From Leguminivora glycinivorella (lineage: Eukaryota; Arthropoda; Insecta; Lepidoptera; Tortricidae), in NCBI RefSeq assembly GCF_023078275.1, contig NC_062973.1, forward strand, positions 16,320,456 to 16,384,455: a DNA stretch of 64,000 bases, in the 5' to 3' direction. Below are positions 1 to 11,604 of the stretch, piece by piece (positions within the stretch are counted from its first letter, which is position 1; each line of letters begins with the position of its first letter). Below the pieces are notes generated by a model, which saw only the letters and a program-made list of their open reading frames with translations, had not been told where the DNA came from and searched no databases. Position numbers and translations under genes: made by a program.

Positions 1-548
1 ATCTCGGGTTTCTAGCTCAGTTATAACAGTTTAGTTTACGTGGTTGAGAATGCGATCTAAAGGCATAGTCACTTAGCTACGTAAATATAAACGAGTGTCA
101 TTCTTCTTCTTTACTCGCGATGGCGGAGAGAAAAGGATGACAAACGAGACGAAAGAATAATGGAAAGTAAATGAAAACAGCAAAATCACTTTTGTCAACC
201 GCTTTCCTCCTTCATTGTCGTCATTCAAAAATGTTTAAAAAACTCCGTAAGTACACAACGAGGCAAAGTTATAATAACCTTCTTGCGAATTCACCGCATG
301 AATTTATTCTAGGCGTTTTTTGAAAAGTTTCTCGAGGAAGAAGTTTCTACTTATTATAAATGGAGCCACGCGCAGAGCCCCCCTCTAAGCCAAAATTAAA
401 AAGCAATAAACATCACACATAATTATTTAACAATTCTAAAATGATACAAAGAATCAACGAACAATAATAAAAGTAATCCTATGATTGTCTAATTTTGTAG
501 GTACTTAATTTACCTAATTATTTTGATTCATCGTTAATTAGTATTAAA
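1..548. other. No recognisable gene or repeat
   Basis: AT-rich sequence with no long open frame and no motif that I recognise. It ends at the TAAA (545-548) that forms the left target duplication of the foldback element. Confidence 0.5.
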
Positions 549-574
549 GAGCATTTTCAGAATTTGGGACACGC

Positions 575-935
575 CAATTAGCGTAAGTGCGTTTTCACAT
601 TATCCGATCCGATATCGGATGTCGGACCGATATCCCATACATTACAGGCGCCATCTTGGATTTTTCTATTGAAGTCCTTCCGACATCCGATATCGGATCG
701 GATAATGTGAAAACGGTCTAAGTTGTTAACAAAAATTAACTCACTGTCAGTTTTGTAACGATAATTAAGCATGTAATTTCAATTCAAATATTATTTTTGT
801 GTTAATTACATAAATTTTAAGCGATAATCTGCATTCAGAATGCGAAAAAAGTAAATTTTTAGACAGATTTTATGCTTAATTGTCGTCACAAAACTGACAG
901 CGAGTTAATTTTTGTTAACAATTTACGCTAATTAG
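575..935. mobile_element. Palindromic MITE nested in the foldback arm
   Basis: The ends read TTAGCGTAA and TTACGCTAA, followed by matching inverted arms containing TTGTTAACAAAAATTAACTC and a CTGTCAGTTTTGT block. The opposite foldback arm lacks this insert and reads through CCAATTTAGTA, so AATT or AATTA is the likely duplicated target. A second MITE interrupts the left terminal repeat. Confidence 0.7.
587..718. mobile_element. MITE of the GTGCGTTTTCACATTATCCG family, copy 1
   Basis: About 130 bp with imperfect terminal repeats (GTGCGTTTTCACATTATCCG ... CGGATAATGTGAAAACGG) and internal palindromes CCGATATCGG. TAA flanks both sides (584-586, 719-721). Removing the insert restores the terminal repeat of the surrounding MITE, which confirms the TAA target. 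A second copy is at 43195-43316. Confidence 0.8.
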
Positions 936-3592
936 TAAGGCGGCGGAATTGAAAAAAGTCGTCTAGTTTTAAAGTTGATGTGACTGGAGAGTATACTGCT
1001 GACAAGTGGTATCGTTGTGATCGGTAGACTTTACTGAGTACGAAATAATGACTTGTCACATTCTCAGACTGTGGGGGGGTTAACTATGACGTCACAAAGA
1101 TCGCGGTCCCGGGTTTCAATTTTTTGCCAATTTGTCTAGAACCCCTTATCCAATTTTGAAAAATGAGGTGTCGATTGAAAGCGTATAACATGCTGATTAA
1201 GATTTGTTATAAGTGAAAAGTATAGTTTTGTTATTTATTTTTTAATTAACAATAATGCAAAAAATACTTTTTTTTACTCTCTTTTTTTATTTTTGTGACT
1301 CAAAAAGGCAATGAAAACGGCCACTTAGCTAAAAAATATGTTATATAAATCATTTAGCTACATTATTAAGCTATCTGTTGCTTTTGAAATTTCTACGATC
1401 GGATAATAAATAAGCAAACTACAAGCACATACCTGTAGGCGGGGAGTACCGCTTGACACGCGTTCCCATACATTCGGCGTCTACCAAATTACACCTCGCG
1501 CAAAATTCGTTTCAAGCAGATATACCTCTAATCTTATTCATCGTAACCTATCAATATTTGTATCATTTGAAAGTACAATTAAAGTCCTCTAAGAAACAAT
1601 ATCAACCATTTTCTTAAAATCAATAATCGCCAGTCTACGGTGGTTACAAAGAAAAAAGCGGGGATTCAATTTGACTGGTTCCCTAGGTTTGATACCCTAG
1701 ACGAGTTTAAAAGGGGAGGTAAAGGTGACAAATATGGGTCGTTCTCTGGCCTGAAAGCTACACAGAGGGCCAGGGGAAGAAAAACTAGGGTTTAAGTTAT
1801 TTTTTCTTTTATTTGTTGATTTTATTGTGTTTAATTTTTTGTAATTTTATCAAGAATACACGCTGGTTTCTTTTTGTGAAAATGCCCTTTTTTATGAGAA
1901 AATCGATGAATTTCATGGCATTTTCCGATAGAGACTAAAATTAACTTTCAAATAAGGCCACATAGTCATACTTTTACTTATATAATATTAAGGGAAATAG
2001 CCCCGGCGGAGTAGTGCAAGCGGGACAGCAGTGTAGCAATCCATAAACCTGACTTCACTGGTTCCTCAGTGCCACACATAGTGTTACGAGGTGCCCTGCG
2101 CGCCCTGCTCTCTAATATGTGGGTCAATACTGCTTCAACGCAAACGATTGAGATGTGTGATTTTTTTGACACTGAGTGTATTTGCAGGAGCTGCATGTAC
2201 TTAACAAGTGTACCCCAACAACTATTTCATGTTTATAACGCATTATTAATAATAAATATGCTCTTAATGTTATCTTGATCTTGACTTCTGTTGAATAATT
2301 ATGTTCTGAGAAAAGTGGCTAAAAGTAATGATTATAATTACTAAAACATTAAAGGTAACTTCATTTTAGTGATTTAATGTGTATAACGACCGAAGTCTAA
2401 TCGTTTTGATTTTAAGATTACTTTTTAATACCTACTGGGTCAAAAAACCGCACCTCTAAGTCGTTTGAGTTCAAACGGTATTACTTGGTATTACCCTTAA
2501 TATTATATAAGTAAAAGTATGTATATGTGGCCTTATTTGAAAGTTAATTTTAGTCTCTATCGAAAAATGCCATGAAATTCATCACATTTCTCATAAAAAA
2601 GTGAATTTTCAGCAAAAGAAACCAACGTGTATCCTTGATAAAATTACAAAAAAAATTAAACACAATAAAATCAACAAATAAAAGAAAAAATAACTTAAAA
2701 CTAAACTTAAACCCTAGTTTTTTCTCCCCTGACCCTCTGTGTAGCTTTTAGGCCAGAGAACAACCCATATGTCACCTTTACCTCCCCTTTTAAACTCGTC
2801 TAGGGTATCAAACCTTAGGAAACCAGCCAAATTCCATACCCACTTTTTTCCTTTGTAACCACCGCAGACTGGCGATTATTGATTTTAAGAAAATGATTGA
2901 CATTGTTTCTTAAAGTACTTTAATTGTACTTTCAAATGATACCAATATTGATAGGTTATAATGAATAAGATTAGAGGTATATCTGCTTGAAACGAATTTT
3001 GCGCGAGGTGTAATTTGGTAGACGCCGAATGTATGGGAACGCGCGTCAAGCGGTACTCCCCGCCTACAGGTATGTGCTTGTAGTTTGCTTATTTATTATC
3101 CGATCGTAGAAATTTCAAAAGCAACAGATAGCTTAATAATGTAGCTAAATGATTTATATAACATATTTTTTAGCTAAGTGGCCGTTTTCATTGCCTTTTT
3201 GAGTCACAAAAATAAAAAAAGAGAGTAAAAAAAGTATTTTTTGCATTATTGTTAATTAAAAAATAACTAACAAAACTATACTTTTCACTTATAACAAATC
3301 TTAATCAGCATGTTATACGCTTTCAATCGACACCTCATTTTTCAAAATTGGATAAGGGGTTCTAGACAAATTGGCAAAAAATTGAAACCCGGGACCGCGA
3401 TCTTTGTGACGTCATAGTTAACCCCCCCACAGTCTGAGAATGTGACAAGTCATTATTTCGTACTCAGTAAAGTCTACCGATCACAACGATACCACTTGTC
3501 AGCAGTATACTCTCCAGTCACATCAACTTTTTCCGAGACCCTCTCGCCGCTCTACTAAATTGGGGGGTCCCAAATTCTGAAAATGCTCTAAA

Positions 3593-4579
3593 GAGCGTAG
3601 CTGCTTCCCTTTCAAATGCAACAACGTACAATCGTACATGCATCCCCTGTTTGCGTAGCCGAACGCCCAAACGCTTCACGATTCGCTCACGTTTCGTGAA
3701 GCGTTTCTGCATTCTGCTACGCACACTGGTGTTTCGGCTATAATCGCTTACTATCAGCCGATTTGCCTGCTCGTTCGCCTGATGCGCCTTATAATACCTA
3801 CAAAAAAAGTAATTAGATTATTTTGTTTATCAACATGGCTTACATAGCCGAGGGGAATCAGCAAGGCTCGGAAAACCTTCATTTTGAAATCATGACTATA
3901 ATTTCGGACCCATTTAGTCGGAATTGTTCGTACGCTGTCCAGTTATAGGGCATATTCAATTATGAATAACATAGGTACTTAAGTACAGTTTAGTTTTGTC
4001 CACAACTTATTTGTTTTACCGCCACCGACTACCGCTACTGCAAAAGCTTACTCAAAGTACCTTATTGTGCCATCTCAAAATTAAATTCTGCGCCCCCGAA
4101 CTCACAAACGGATAACGCTAAGATATAATTTAAAGTCGGCTCTAAAAAGCGTTTTGGTAGAGGGCATTCCATAACATTAAGGAGAGGATACGAGGGTTCG
4201 CACTACCGCCTCAGGTAAAAACCAAATTGAATTTTCCCCAGCCAAATAGGACGGTATCGCGTAGATAAATCTCGAAGCTGCCTCATCCCGTACCTACGAA
4301 AAACAAAGTTTAATAGAAAAAGTAAACGCGAAAACACTGAATGTTGGAAGTTTTAATTTGCGAAGATTTCCGACGTTTCGAGTTTAGATTTCGACTTTTA
4401 AATCGTCAATAATGCCAAATGTTCTCGTGGTTTAACGCATTCATGGCGGAATTTTACTACGAGAGCTAATTGTTTCGACAAGCCGAGGAAATAATTTGTG
4501 CCAGTGTAGGATGTTACTAGTAAATAGATACTTATTTTATATACATAATACTTGGTAAGTAAGTACCTACCCAAATGAC
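3593..4579. other. Non-coding; partial repeat near 3600-3730
   Basis: The first about 130 bases (CGTAGCC, GCGTTTCTGCATTCTGCTACGCACACTGG) resemble the short GC-rich interspersed family seen at 36022, 37160, 40866 and 47715. The remainder to 4579 shows no gene or repeat that I recognise. Confidence 0.4.
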
Positions 4580-6793
4580 CGGTTGTAACTAAATCTCCGC
4601 TCACCTTTACTTATTTACTTACTTACTTGACTAACCATTAGTATTACTAACCCCCCTTTAAAAATACCCCGTAAATTTGGCCTTGTGATCGTCTAGCGTG
4701 AATAAGTAGAACCCTTCGATGAGAACCGCGATAACCTAGATCCTTTAATGAGTATCAGCTGTATTTTTGACTAATTTTTAAAATTTTATTTATTTATATT
4801 TTAAAGAAGAATAAAGGTTATTGTAGCATAATAATATAGTGTTATAGAAGAGTATTTTATCAGATTTGGGCCTAGAAAGTTATATGTGAGAAAATTAATG
4901 ACGTGATGAAGAAATTTTAGAATAAAAGTTAGTGAGTGAAACTTACATGAAATAAATATTAAAAAATATTTTAGAAAACATCGGCTACGCTCTATTTTCG
5001 ATTCCGGTTTGGGGTGAGAACTTGCGATACCGTCTGGAATCCTTAGGCCCAATCAAACCACATTATCGGGCATCCTAAGCAAGTAAGCCTGAAGGGCTAT
5101 CTATCTACGAACTAACCCCTTTTTTATTTTGTTTCTTTTCACTAGCTAAACCCCCCTTTTCCCCAATACTGCTAATAGACCATAACTTCTCGATCTTTCT
5201 AATGTTTTATCGAAACACCGAGCAGTTGCTAACTTTTATAAGAAATAAGTAAGTCAAACTTTTCTAAGCTTTAGACTTTCCATCAGTGGACGGCGCTCGC
5301 ATGCCACTGGGCCCTATAACAAACAAATCCTTTTATTCCAAAGACAGTTTGTTTCCCTAGCCAATTTGATAGAATTTACCTTGAAAAACTAGTTAGCAAC
5401 ACTAAGTGTCCCGCAGCCACACCGAAAAATCAGAAATTGCTACCACAATTATTAATTTCACTCAAATAAATTAAGTAATAAGAGTTTTTATAAATTACCA
5501 GTTTTACCACATATTTTAAGATAGTAAACACCACATTTAAAGTCCATTTAAACCATATAAATAGTAGTAGTTAAATTATTTCTCCACAATACACGTTGAC
5601 CAATTATAATTTAAGACCAATCATAACAGAACTCTACTTTCATAGAAATAGTGTGTGACTTTACCCTATTCCTATCGTTTTCCCTATTCTAGCATATCTG
5701 AAACACAGACCGTCACTTACCATAGATCTTGTGTTCAAAATATGCACAAGTGTATCCCTACCATAAGCTGTACAGTTCAGCCAGCGAAGCTGAGATAGGC
5801 AACCTATAGGCTTGTGTTCTTATCCCCCCCTCTGCTCTTGCCCGCGGGCTAGGGTAGCAGAGAGTAGATCGCCCTATCCGTGTATATATCCAGTATTCTA
5901 GGACACACCAGTACCAGCCACATGAGAGACCCAGCTGCGATCAACTTTACTTAGATGTGGATCGATCACAACCGAAATCCCCAGCAACCAACGCCAGCAT
6001 GGACCAGAACACCGAGTAAATAAATATATATATATATAGGACCCCAGCCTCAAATACTGCCGACTTCAGTGAGCAAGGATTACTCCTAATGCCTTTCGTC
6101 AATCGTGAAAGTCCTCACTTCCATCTAACAGTTGGACTCTTTGAGACCGGTGAGAAAATACGCTTTTGTAAGTAAATAAAAGCGCCCAAGCCCTCCACTT
6201 GGAACAAAAAGACTCCTAAACGCCTTATGTTTAACAGCCGCAAGGTATAAAGCGCTTAGCAGGACAACAGTCTGTCACAAACAATGATCTGGCTTATAAC
6301 TTTCACAAAATAACCCCATAGAAAATTATTAAATTCAATTTTACTGACCAACTAAACAAACGAGTGAAGTTTCCTTTACGTGATATAATCTAAGCTTAGT
6401 TTTGCAAGAATTACTCCCTACAAAACCAAACACAGACTTATCTCCAAGCACCAGCCATACATCGACCCAGTCTTTGTATTGCTAAACAGTACTCATGAAA
6501 CAAAGCACAGAAAACTTCACTATACACATTAATTTAAATGTAACACTTCACTATAAATAGAACACTAAAATAACCCCACAACTGACAGTAAAGCAATTCC
6601 ACCACAGGTCTAGGTTCAACTGTACGACGATATTGTCCCCGCACAATCAAACAGAGACACAATTTCAAAGTTTACAATCACTTAGAATAATTTCCAAGTA
6701 AAAACAAACAGAGAAATAATAGCAGAACAACTTCACTCACCAGTAACACACGAAAGCCAGAGACACTGTTAGTCTTGTAGATATTTTAAGAAT

Positions 6794-6833
6794 GACGCGC
6801 GTCGGCTCCCTCCGACCCTTTTATAGATTCTCT
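6794..6833 (-). promoter_or_regulatory. Core promoter of element copy 1 (TATA + initiator)
   Basis: On the minus strand TATAAAAGG is followed about 31 bases later by TCATTC, which matches the arthropod initiator TCAKTY at the standard spacing. The same arrangement occurs in copies 2 and 3. A good splice donor (ACTG|GTGAGT) lies about 60 bases downstream in all three, so the transcript probably starts with a short non-coding exon. Confidence 0.65.
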
Positions 6834-6847
6834 ATAAGAGACATAAT

Positions 6848-7068
6848 TGGGACACACCTGGGATATAACTGGGACAAACCTGGGATATAACTGGGACATA
6901 CCTGGGATATAACTGGGACAAACCTGGGACTTGGGATATAACTGGGACATACCTGGGACTTGGGATATAACTGGGACATACCTGGGATATAACTGGGACA
7001 TACCTGGGATATAACTGGGACAAACCTGGGACTTGGGATATAACTGGGACAAACCTGGGACTTGGGAT
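6848..7068. repeat. Minisatellite in element copy 1 (unit about 22 bp)
   Basis: About ten units built on CCTGGGATATAACTGGGACA, some expanded with a CTTGGGA block. It lies directly upstream (minus strand) of the TATA box of element copy 1. Several frames stay open only because of the repeat. The other two element copies carry different minisatellites at this exact site. Confidence 0.9.
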
Positions 7069-7537
7069 ACGATAAGAAAAAGATCATAACTACTTTGTTT
7101 ACTAAGCCGTACGCCCTACGTAATAAAGTTCACGATCATCACGCGGATGTTTGCCTATTAACACGTGCAGATTGCAGCTGTTTTAGAGAGAGACAGAGCT
7201 ATTGGTATTGATACCTATGTAGTCCAATAGTGGAGTGTTCCGTAAATATTTTTACGTAAATATTATTTTGTGAAAGATTGTTTAAATCAATTTAGTAAGT
7301 GACTTCGCAATGAAAGATCACATTTGTTCTTAATTGTTACATTGAATGATATATTCAGGAAGTATAATAATCAATATCAGTGATTATTACCTGTTTGACT
7401 CGTAAATGAAACCAAGACATAATATCGGAACGTTACGCAGCTGACAACTGTCAGTGTCAGTATTCCGTCCATGTGAACGTAGTTTGTTGATAAATACGTT
7501 TTTCCAACCTGTTTTGCATAGAATAACAGTGAATTTT

Positions 7538-7675
7538 ATGAGTGAAGACGTGACTATACATGTGATTAAACATCACAGATATTATTTGTTAAAATATCCA
7601 ATGAAATCCCAAAGAAAATATGCACCAAGAAAGTTGGTCAAGGAAAAGTTGATTCGCCGTAAGTTTTATATGTAA
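7538..7675 (+). CDS. Conserved 45-codon frame at the element edge, copy 1
   Basis: Reads MSEDVTIHVIKHHRYY... and ends in KLVKEKLIRRKFYM, rich in Lys and Arg. The same frame is intact at 59912-60049 (minus) and has a 1-base deletion at 17146-17259. It runs opposite to the TATA promoter and ends about 40 bases before the element terminus. A GTAAGT lies inside the last codons, so it could be a first exon whose continuation is missing in these copies. Retention in two copies may reflect youth rather than function. I do not recognise the protein. Confidence 0.35.
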   Translation: MSEDVTIHVIKHHRYYLLKYPMKSQRKYAPRKLVKEKLIRRKFYM

Positions 7676-7720
7676 TAACGAGTCCATTTCTCGTCATAGA
7701 CGCTTGTTCTGTTACACGGT

Positions 7721-8700
7721 CTGGCCTTGGAAGTGACTCGAATTATGAAGCCGGTCCTCCATTCGCGTGATAAAGTACTAGGAATGTTGTTAATCAGTTA
7801 TTATTATACATCTACAGTATATGCTTATCAATATCTATCTGTGGTACTTAGTTAAAAATTAGGATTGTAGATAGGAACCTAAGTACGTTTATTATTACTG
7901 TAGCATTGTATATTTTATTATTGTAGGTATTAAGCGATTTTAGAAATACAATTTTTAGTTCATATTAGTCAGGTAAGTATAGCAAATAATTTCGAATTGT
8001 ACAATTGAGGTTTTAACGTGAACTATGCCTACTTACGTCCTATACACGAATACAATCAGGCTTCTGTCAAGTAAAGAGCCCACTAAATTCATATAAAACG
8101 TCTGCTTAATGTCAGCCTAGCCCAACAATAGATCCACAGGGCAAGACCACTATTAGACATAAATAGGCTTTAACGATATGCCATTACAAATAACATATCT
8201 TCACCGGCGGCGTCACACAATAGGAACCGCTTGGAAATCCCTACCAGGCCCGACCATTTAGGCAATTTATATCATGCCACTTGCGAAAGACATAAACCGA
8301 TATCATGTCTAACGAGGTCGCTGTTCTGTGGAATAATTATCTTTATATGGGCCCTTTTAATCGAGTCTGCTCCTAACCGCGCTTTACGGTATTATAAAGT
8401 TAATGTAATTTTATAAGGGGTCTTAGGCGTGTGTTTAATTTGAGCTATGCGGTGGCTGCGACCGCGAGCACGAGCTGTTACGGTGGATTAACGGGGTCTA
8501 GCCTCCACTCAACCTGTGTATGATGAATGATAGACGCCAGATGATTTGGTCAAGAAATTATTACGATCTATCGCCTTCCAAATACGAATATGGCATGAAG
8601 TAAGTAATAATTTGTTTATGTAGTACAGATACGGACATGACACCTATTTATATTTTTTTCTACTCCCGAACTGTTATTCGTCATTTACAGGGTCGTGCAT
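7721..8700. other. No recognisable gene
   Basis: AT-rich sequence without supported coding potential. A 61-codon open stretch near 8231-8416 has no recognisable features and I treat it as chance. Confidence 0.4.
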
Positions 8701-8758
8701 AGATCTTTAAAACCCTACATAAAAGTCTATTCCCCAAAGCCCGGCCCCGCCGACTTCC

Positions 8759-8856
8759 CGCGCATGCGCGCAGTAACGAAAAAATTGTAAACGCATTCTT
8801 AGGCTCTGTAACCATGGCAACGCATTGTTATAACGATGCTCCGCGCGTGCGCGGGA
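8759..8856. promoter_or_regulatory. GC-rich promoter-like cluster: NRF1-like and RFX X-box palindromes
   Basis: Two self-complementary CGCGCATGCGCG/CGCGCGTGCGCG sites (8759-8771, 8841-8855) flank GTAACCATGGCAAC (8808-8821), a full palindromic X-box of the RFX type. Such sites mark housekeeping and ciliary promoters in animals. No downstream gene is visible in the window, so this is either the start of an unannotated transcript or a repeat that carries such sites. Confidence 0.45.
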
Positions 8857-9110
8857 TGGCTTTGGGTATTGTATGCAACGATGTTTAACTGAGTAAAAAA
8901 ATGCTCGTGGCGTCTTTAATAACAATTTTCGGCTTCCCCTCAAATTGTTACCCACGCTACTCGTCTTTTTTGACCTCCTGTAAACGCCTGTTGCATAAAA
9001 TACTATATTATTAACCGCCGCCTCAAATCTCAAAGGAAGGGGTTCTCAATTCGTCTGTATTTTTTTTTTATTGATAGTATATGCATATAGATTGGTCCCA
9101 TTTTTCTCAG

Positions 9111-9960
9111 AACCCAGTTCTGATGATGGGATCCTGGAGAAATCGAGGGAACTCCTCAAATCTGAAAGGCATACATATGGTGATTTTTGTGTTTTTAAAG
9201 GAACATCATGCATTTACGTACGGAACAGTGACATTTGGTGCAGTGGAACTGCTGATGATGGTCAGAACGGAACTCCTCAAATCTGAACGGCACGCTTATA
9301 GTGACTTTGGTATTTTTATAAGAAGAGCATGCCCTTACGTCCAGAACAGTGACATTTGGTGCAGTGGAACTCCTGATGGTCAGAACGGAACTCCTCAAAT
9401 CTGAACGGCACGCTTATAGTGACTTTGGTATTTTTATAAAAACAGCATGCCCTTACGAACAGTGACATTTGGTGCAGTGGAACTGCTGATGATGGTCAGA
9501 ACGGAACTCCTCAAATCTGAACGGCACGCTTATAGTGACTTTGGTATTTTTATAAGAACAGCATGCACTTACGTCCAGAACAGTGACATTTGGTGCAGTG
9601 GAAGTGCTGATGATGGTCAGAACCGAACTCCTCAAATCTGAACGGCACGCTTATAGTGACTTTGGTATTTTTATAAGAACAGCATGCACTTACGTCCAGA
9701 ACAGTGACATTTGGTGCAGTGGAAGTGCTGATGATGGTCAGAACCGAACTCCTCACATCTGAACGGCACACTTATAGTGAATTTGGTATTTTTATAAGAA
9801 CAGCATGCATTTAAGTTCAGAACAGTAACATTTATTTAGTTATGTTTGTTAAGCATATTGAGTTTTCTAGTCAAATTTTGTCAAGCTTCGATTTCTTATA
9901 ATCGGATTCATGAGGAATTCAGGAAACTCCTCAAACCTTAACGGTATACGTATATTGTTT
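9111..9960. repeat. Tandem satellite, about 121-bp unit, six to seven copies
   Basis: The marker AACTCCTCAAATCTGAA recurs at 9150, 9271, 9389, 9505, 9626 and 9747, with a decayed unit near 9925. Spacings are 121, 118, 116, 121 and 121. Units also share ACAGTGACATTTGGTGCAGTGG and AGAACAGCATGC. Open frames on both strands across the array are a by-product of the repeat (a period of 121 is not a multiple of three). Confidence 0.95.
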
Positions 9961-10254
9961 TTTGTTGCCATCAAATAATTAAAGCATTAAAAGCAGTTTA
10001 CAAAACTACCGACACATTTCTACATAATCCAACATTCGCAAGTAGCTTTCACCAGAACCCCAAAGGCGGCGGTTTTTTTTTCTTAAAAATTATAATTTAT
10101 TCAGTGCCAGCACGCTTAATATAGAACAATTAATAGGTAGGTTACACCCCCTACATATCTCATTTTTTTATAATGTTTGACTAGGTATTTCTCTCAATCA
10201 AATCCATCTCTTACATTTTGATATCTTTTTCGCATATCTATTGGTCCCATATTT

Positions 10255-10386
10255 ATGATATAGGCGGCAAACAAGCAGACTGATCGCCTGGTAAGCAATT
10301 ACTGCCGCCCGAGTTGGAAGTGCGTTACCTTTTCTTGAAGGTCTGAATGTTAAATAAATGAAATGAAATGAAATGAAATGAAATGA
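10255..10386. repeat. Decayed LINE-type 3' end with (AAATG)n tail
   Basis: GGCGGCAAACAAGCAGACTGATCGCCTGGTAAGCAATTACTGCCGCC resembles a very common lepidopteran interspersed repeat. It is followed by an (AAATG)5-6 microsatellite at about 10358-10386, a typical non-LTR tail. Identity from memory of the family only. Confidence 0.5.
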
Positions 10387-10633
10387 CCTCCGAGGCAAAT
10401 GCTTAAATAGCTCTTACAATAAAACAAATACCACAAGCTGCCTGCCAATACTGTACGGTTGGCTAACTAAAATTATACTTCGCCAGCTATAATTTGACAA
10501 ATGAAGTTCCTAATTTCCTATTTCATAATTATTATGACGTGAAGGAACAGTTTTGCAGTTATAGTAAAATATCTGAATGTAAGATACAACAAAAACATTG
10601 AAAAGTAAAACATACTTTAGTATGTAATACTAG

Positions 10634-10810
10634 TACAGATGTAGTGCGAAAAGGGTTTCCTTCGTATTTTTCCGGAAGCGTTCGTATTTGTCATGCTAAT
10701 TCAGTCAATGTCAGTACCTACATCTTGTTCTGAGACTGAATGAAATAGCATGACACGTTCGTACGTTTCCGTAACAATACGCAAGCAAATCTTTACGCAC
10801 TACATCTGTA
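10634..10810. mobile_element. MITE with TACAGATGTAGTGCG ends
   Basis: Terminal inverted repeats TACAGATGTAGTGCG and CGCACTACATCTGTA enclose 177 bp without coding sequence. The terminal TA may be the duplicated target, as in Tc1/mariner-type MITEs. Confidence 0.75.
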
Positions 10811-11604
10811 ATTAGACGCCTACACTATTTACATAAATGTGGGGTCATTCGAGTGTAAATGGGTCATTCTTTTTAGTGCAGGTTTTTGCACTGCTAAAAA
10901 TGGGTTTTAAAAATTTTATCATCAGAGATAAATGAAGTAAATTAACTGTTTTTATGCGTAATTATATCCAGACAATTGAAATTAACTGCCAGCAGCGAAT
11001 TTTGTACATATTTCTTTCTGAAAATGAAGGTTTTGTAGACCAAGGTAGAAAAATCAAACCACTTTGTTACCAATCTAAATATTTTTATTGAGCAGCTTCA
11101 GTCACTCATTACAAACAAACAATTAACAAAACGTATTTTAGGAACATAAATCTTTCTCTTCCATAACTATAATAAGAAATTATCATTAATTAAGTCATTT
11201 ATAAATCACATTAAATGACAACTGTGTTACCGTTGTGCACTTTTGTTTACAAAGATTTGACATAAAATGTATATATGTAAAAATATCTTAACAACGTATT
11301 TAACATTGATATTAAAAAATACTATCTTGCATCTGATATATCTGTAATGTAGCTTATTATGCCAATTGTACAACTCAAATTGAAAAACCTATACTTAGAA
11401 ATAAGGACATAATGGTAACACAGTTGTGCAACAGTAACAAAGTTGTTTCAATAGACAATTCTCTTCTCTACAAAAATAGCTAATCAGTCTCTTAGTTACC
11501 ACAAAGGTTGAAGATAATAATTTAATCCTACTATTATATCCGTTTTACCAAAATCACAGCACTTATGCAGGTTGGATTACTTAAAAATTAATAAATAATT
11601 GCAG

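Larger units (their letters stand above)
549..3588. mobile_element. Foldback-type element with about 1 kb inverted arms
   Basis: The ends GAGCATTTTCAG and CTGAAAATGCTC are exact reverse complements, flanked by TAAA on both sides (545-548 and 3589-3592), a probable 4-bp target duplication. The inverted arms run from each end to about 1994 and 2497. The stretch 971-1994 pairs with about 2497-3530 with only scattered differences. The spacer of about 500 bp has no credible gene. The left arm is longer because a MITE (about 575-935) sits in it; the right arm shows the uninterrupted site. There is no transposase, so it is non-autonomous. The superfamily is not decided by the sequence. Confidence 0.8.
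4584..7716 (-). mobile_element. TGTAAC...GTTACA element, copy 1 (3.13 kb)
   Basis: Flanked by CGGT on both sides (4580-4583 and 7717-7720), with termini TGTAAC/GTTACA and high similarity over its length to 14323-17324 and to the reverse of 59870-63036. Orientation here follows the internal promoter, which reads on the minus strand. No long open frame is present. TG...CA ends, 4-bp duplications and a promoter preceded by tandem repeats fit an unusually long solo LTR. They also fit a non-autonomous Ginger-like DNA transposon (TGT-start ends, 4-bp duplications). The sequence does not decide between these. Confidence 0.85.

Noticed and set aside
6786..7087. Proline/tyrosine-rich repeat proteins (SQLYPRYVPVISQV type)
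   Set aside because: They are open in three minus-strand frames only because of the minisatellite in element copy 1.
8707..9033. A 108-codon minus-strand frame
   Set aside because: It overlaps the GC-rich promoter-like cluster, has no recognisable domain and uses a composition typical of chance frames in GC-rich DNA.
9071..9771. A repeat protein with DIWCSG and ADDGQN units
   Set aside because: It is open in more than one frame and on both strands within the 121-bp satellite; the unit length is not a multiple of three and frames end where units vary.
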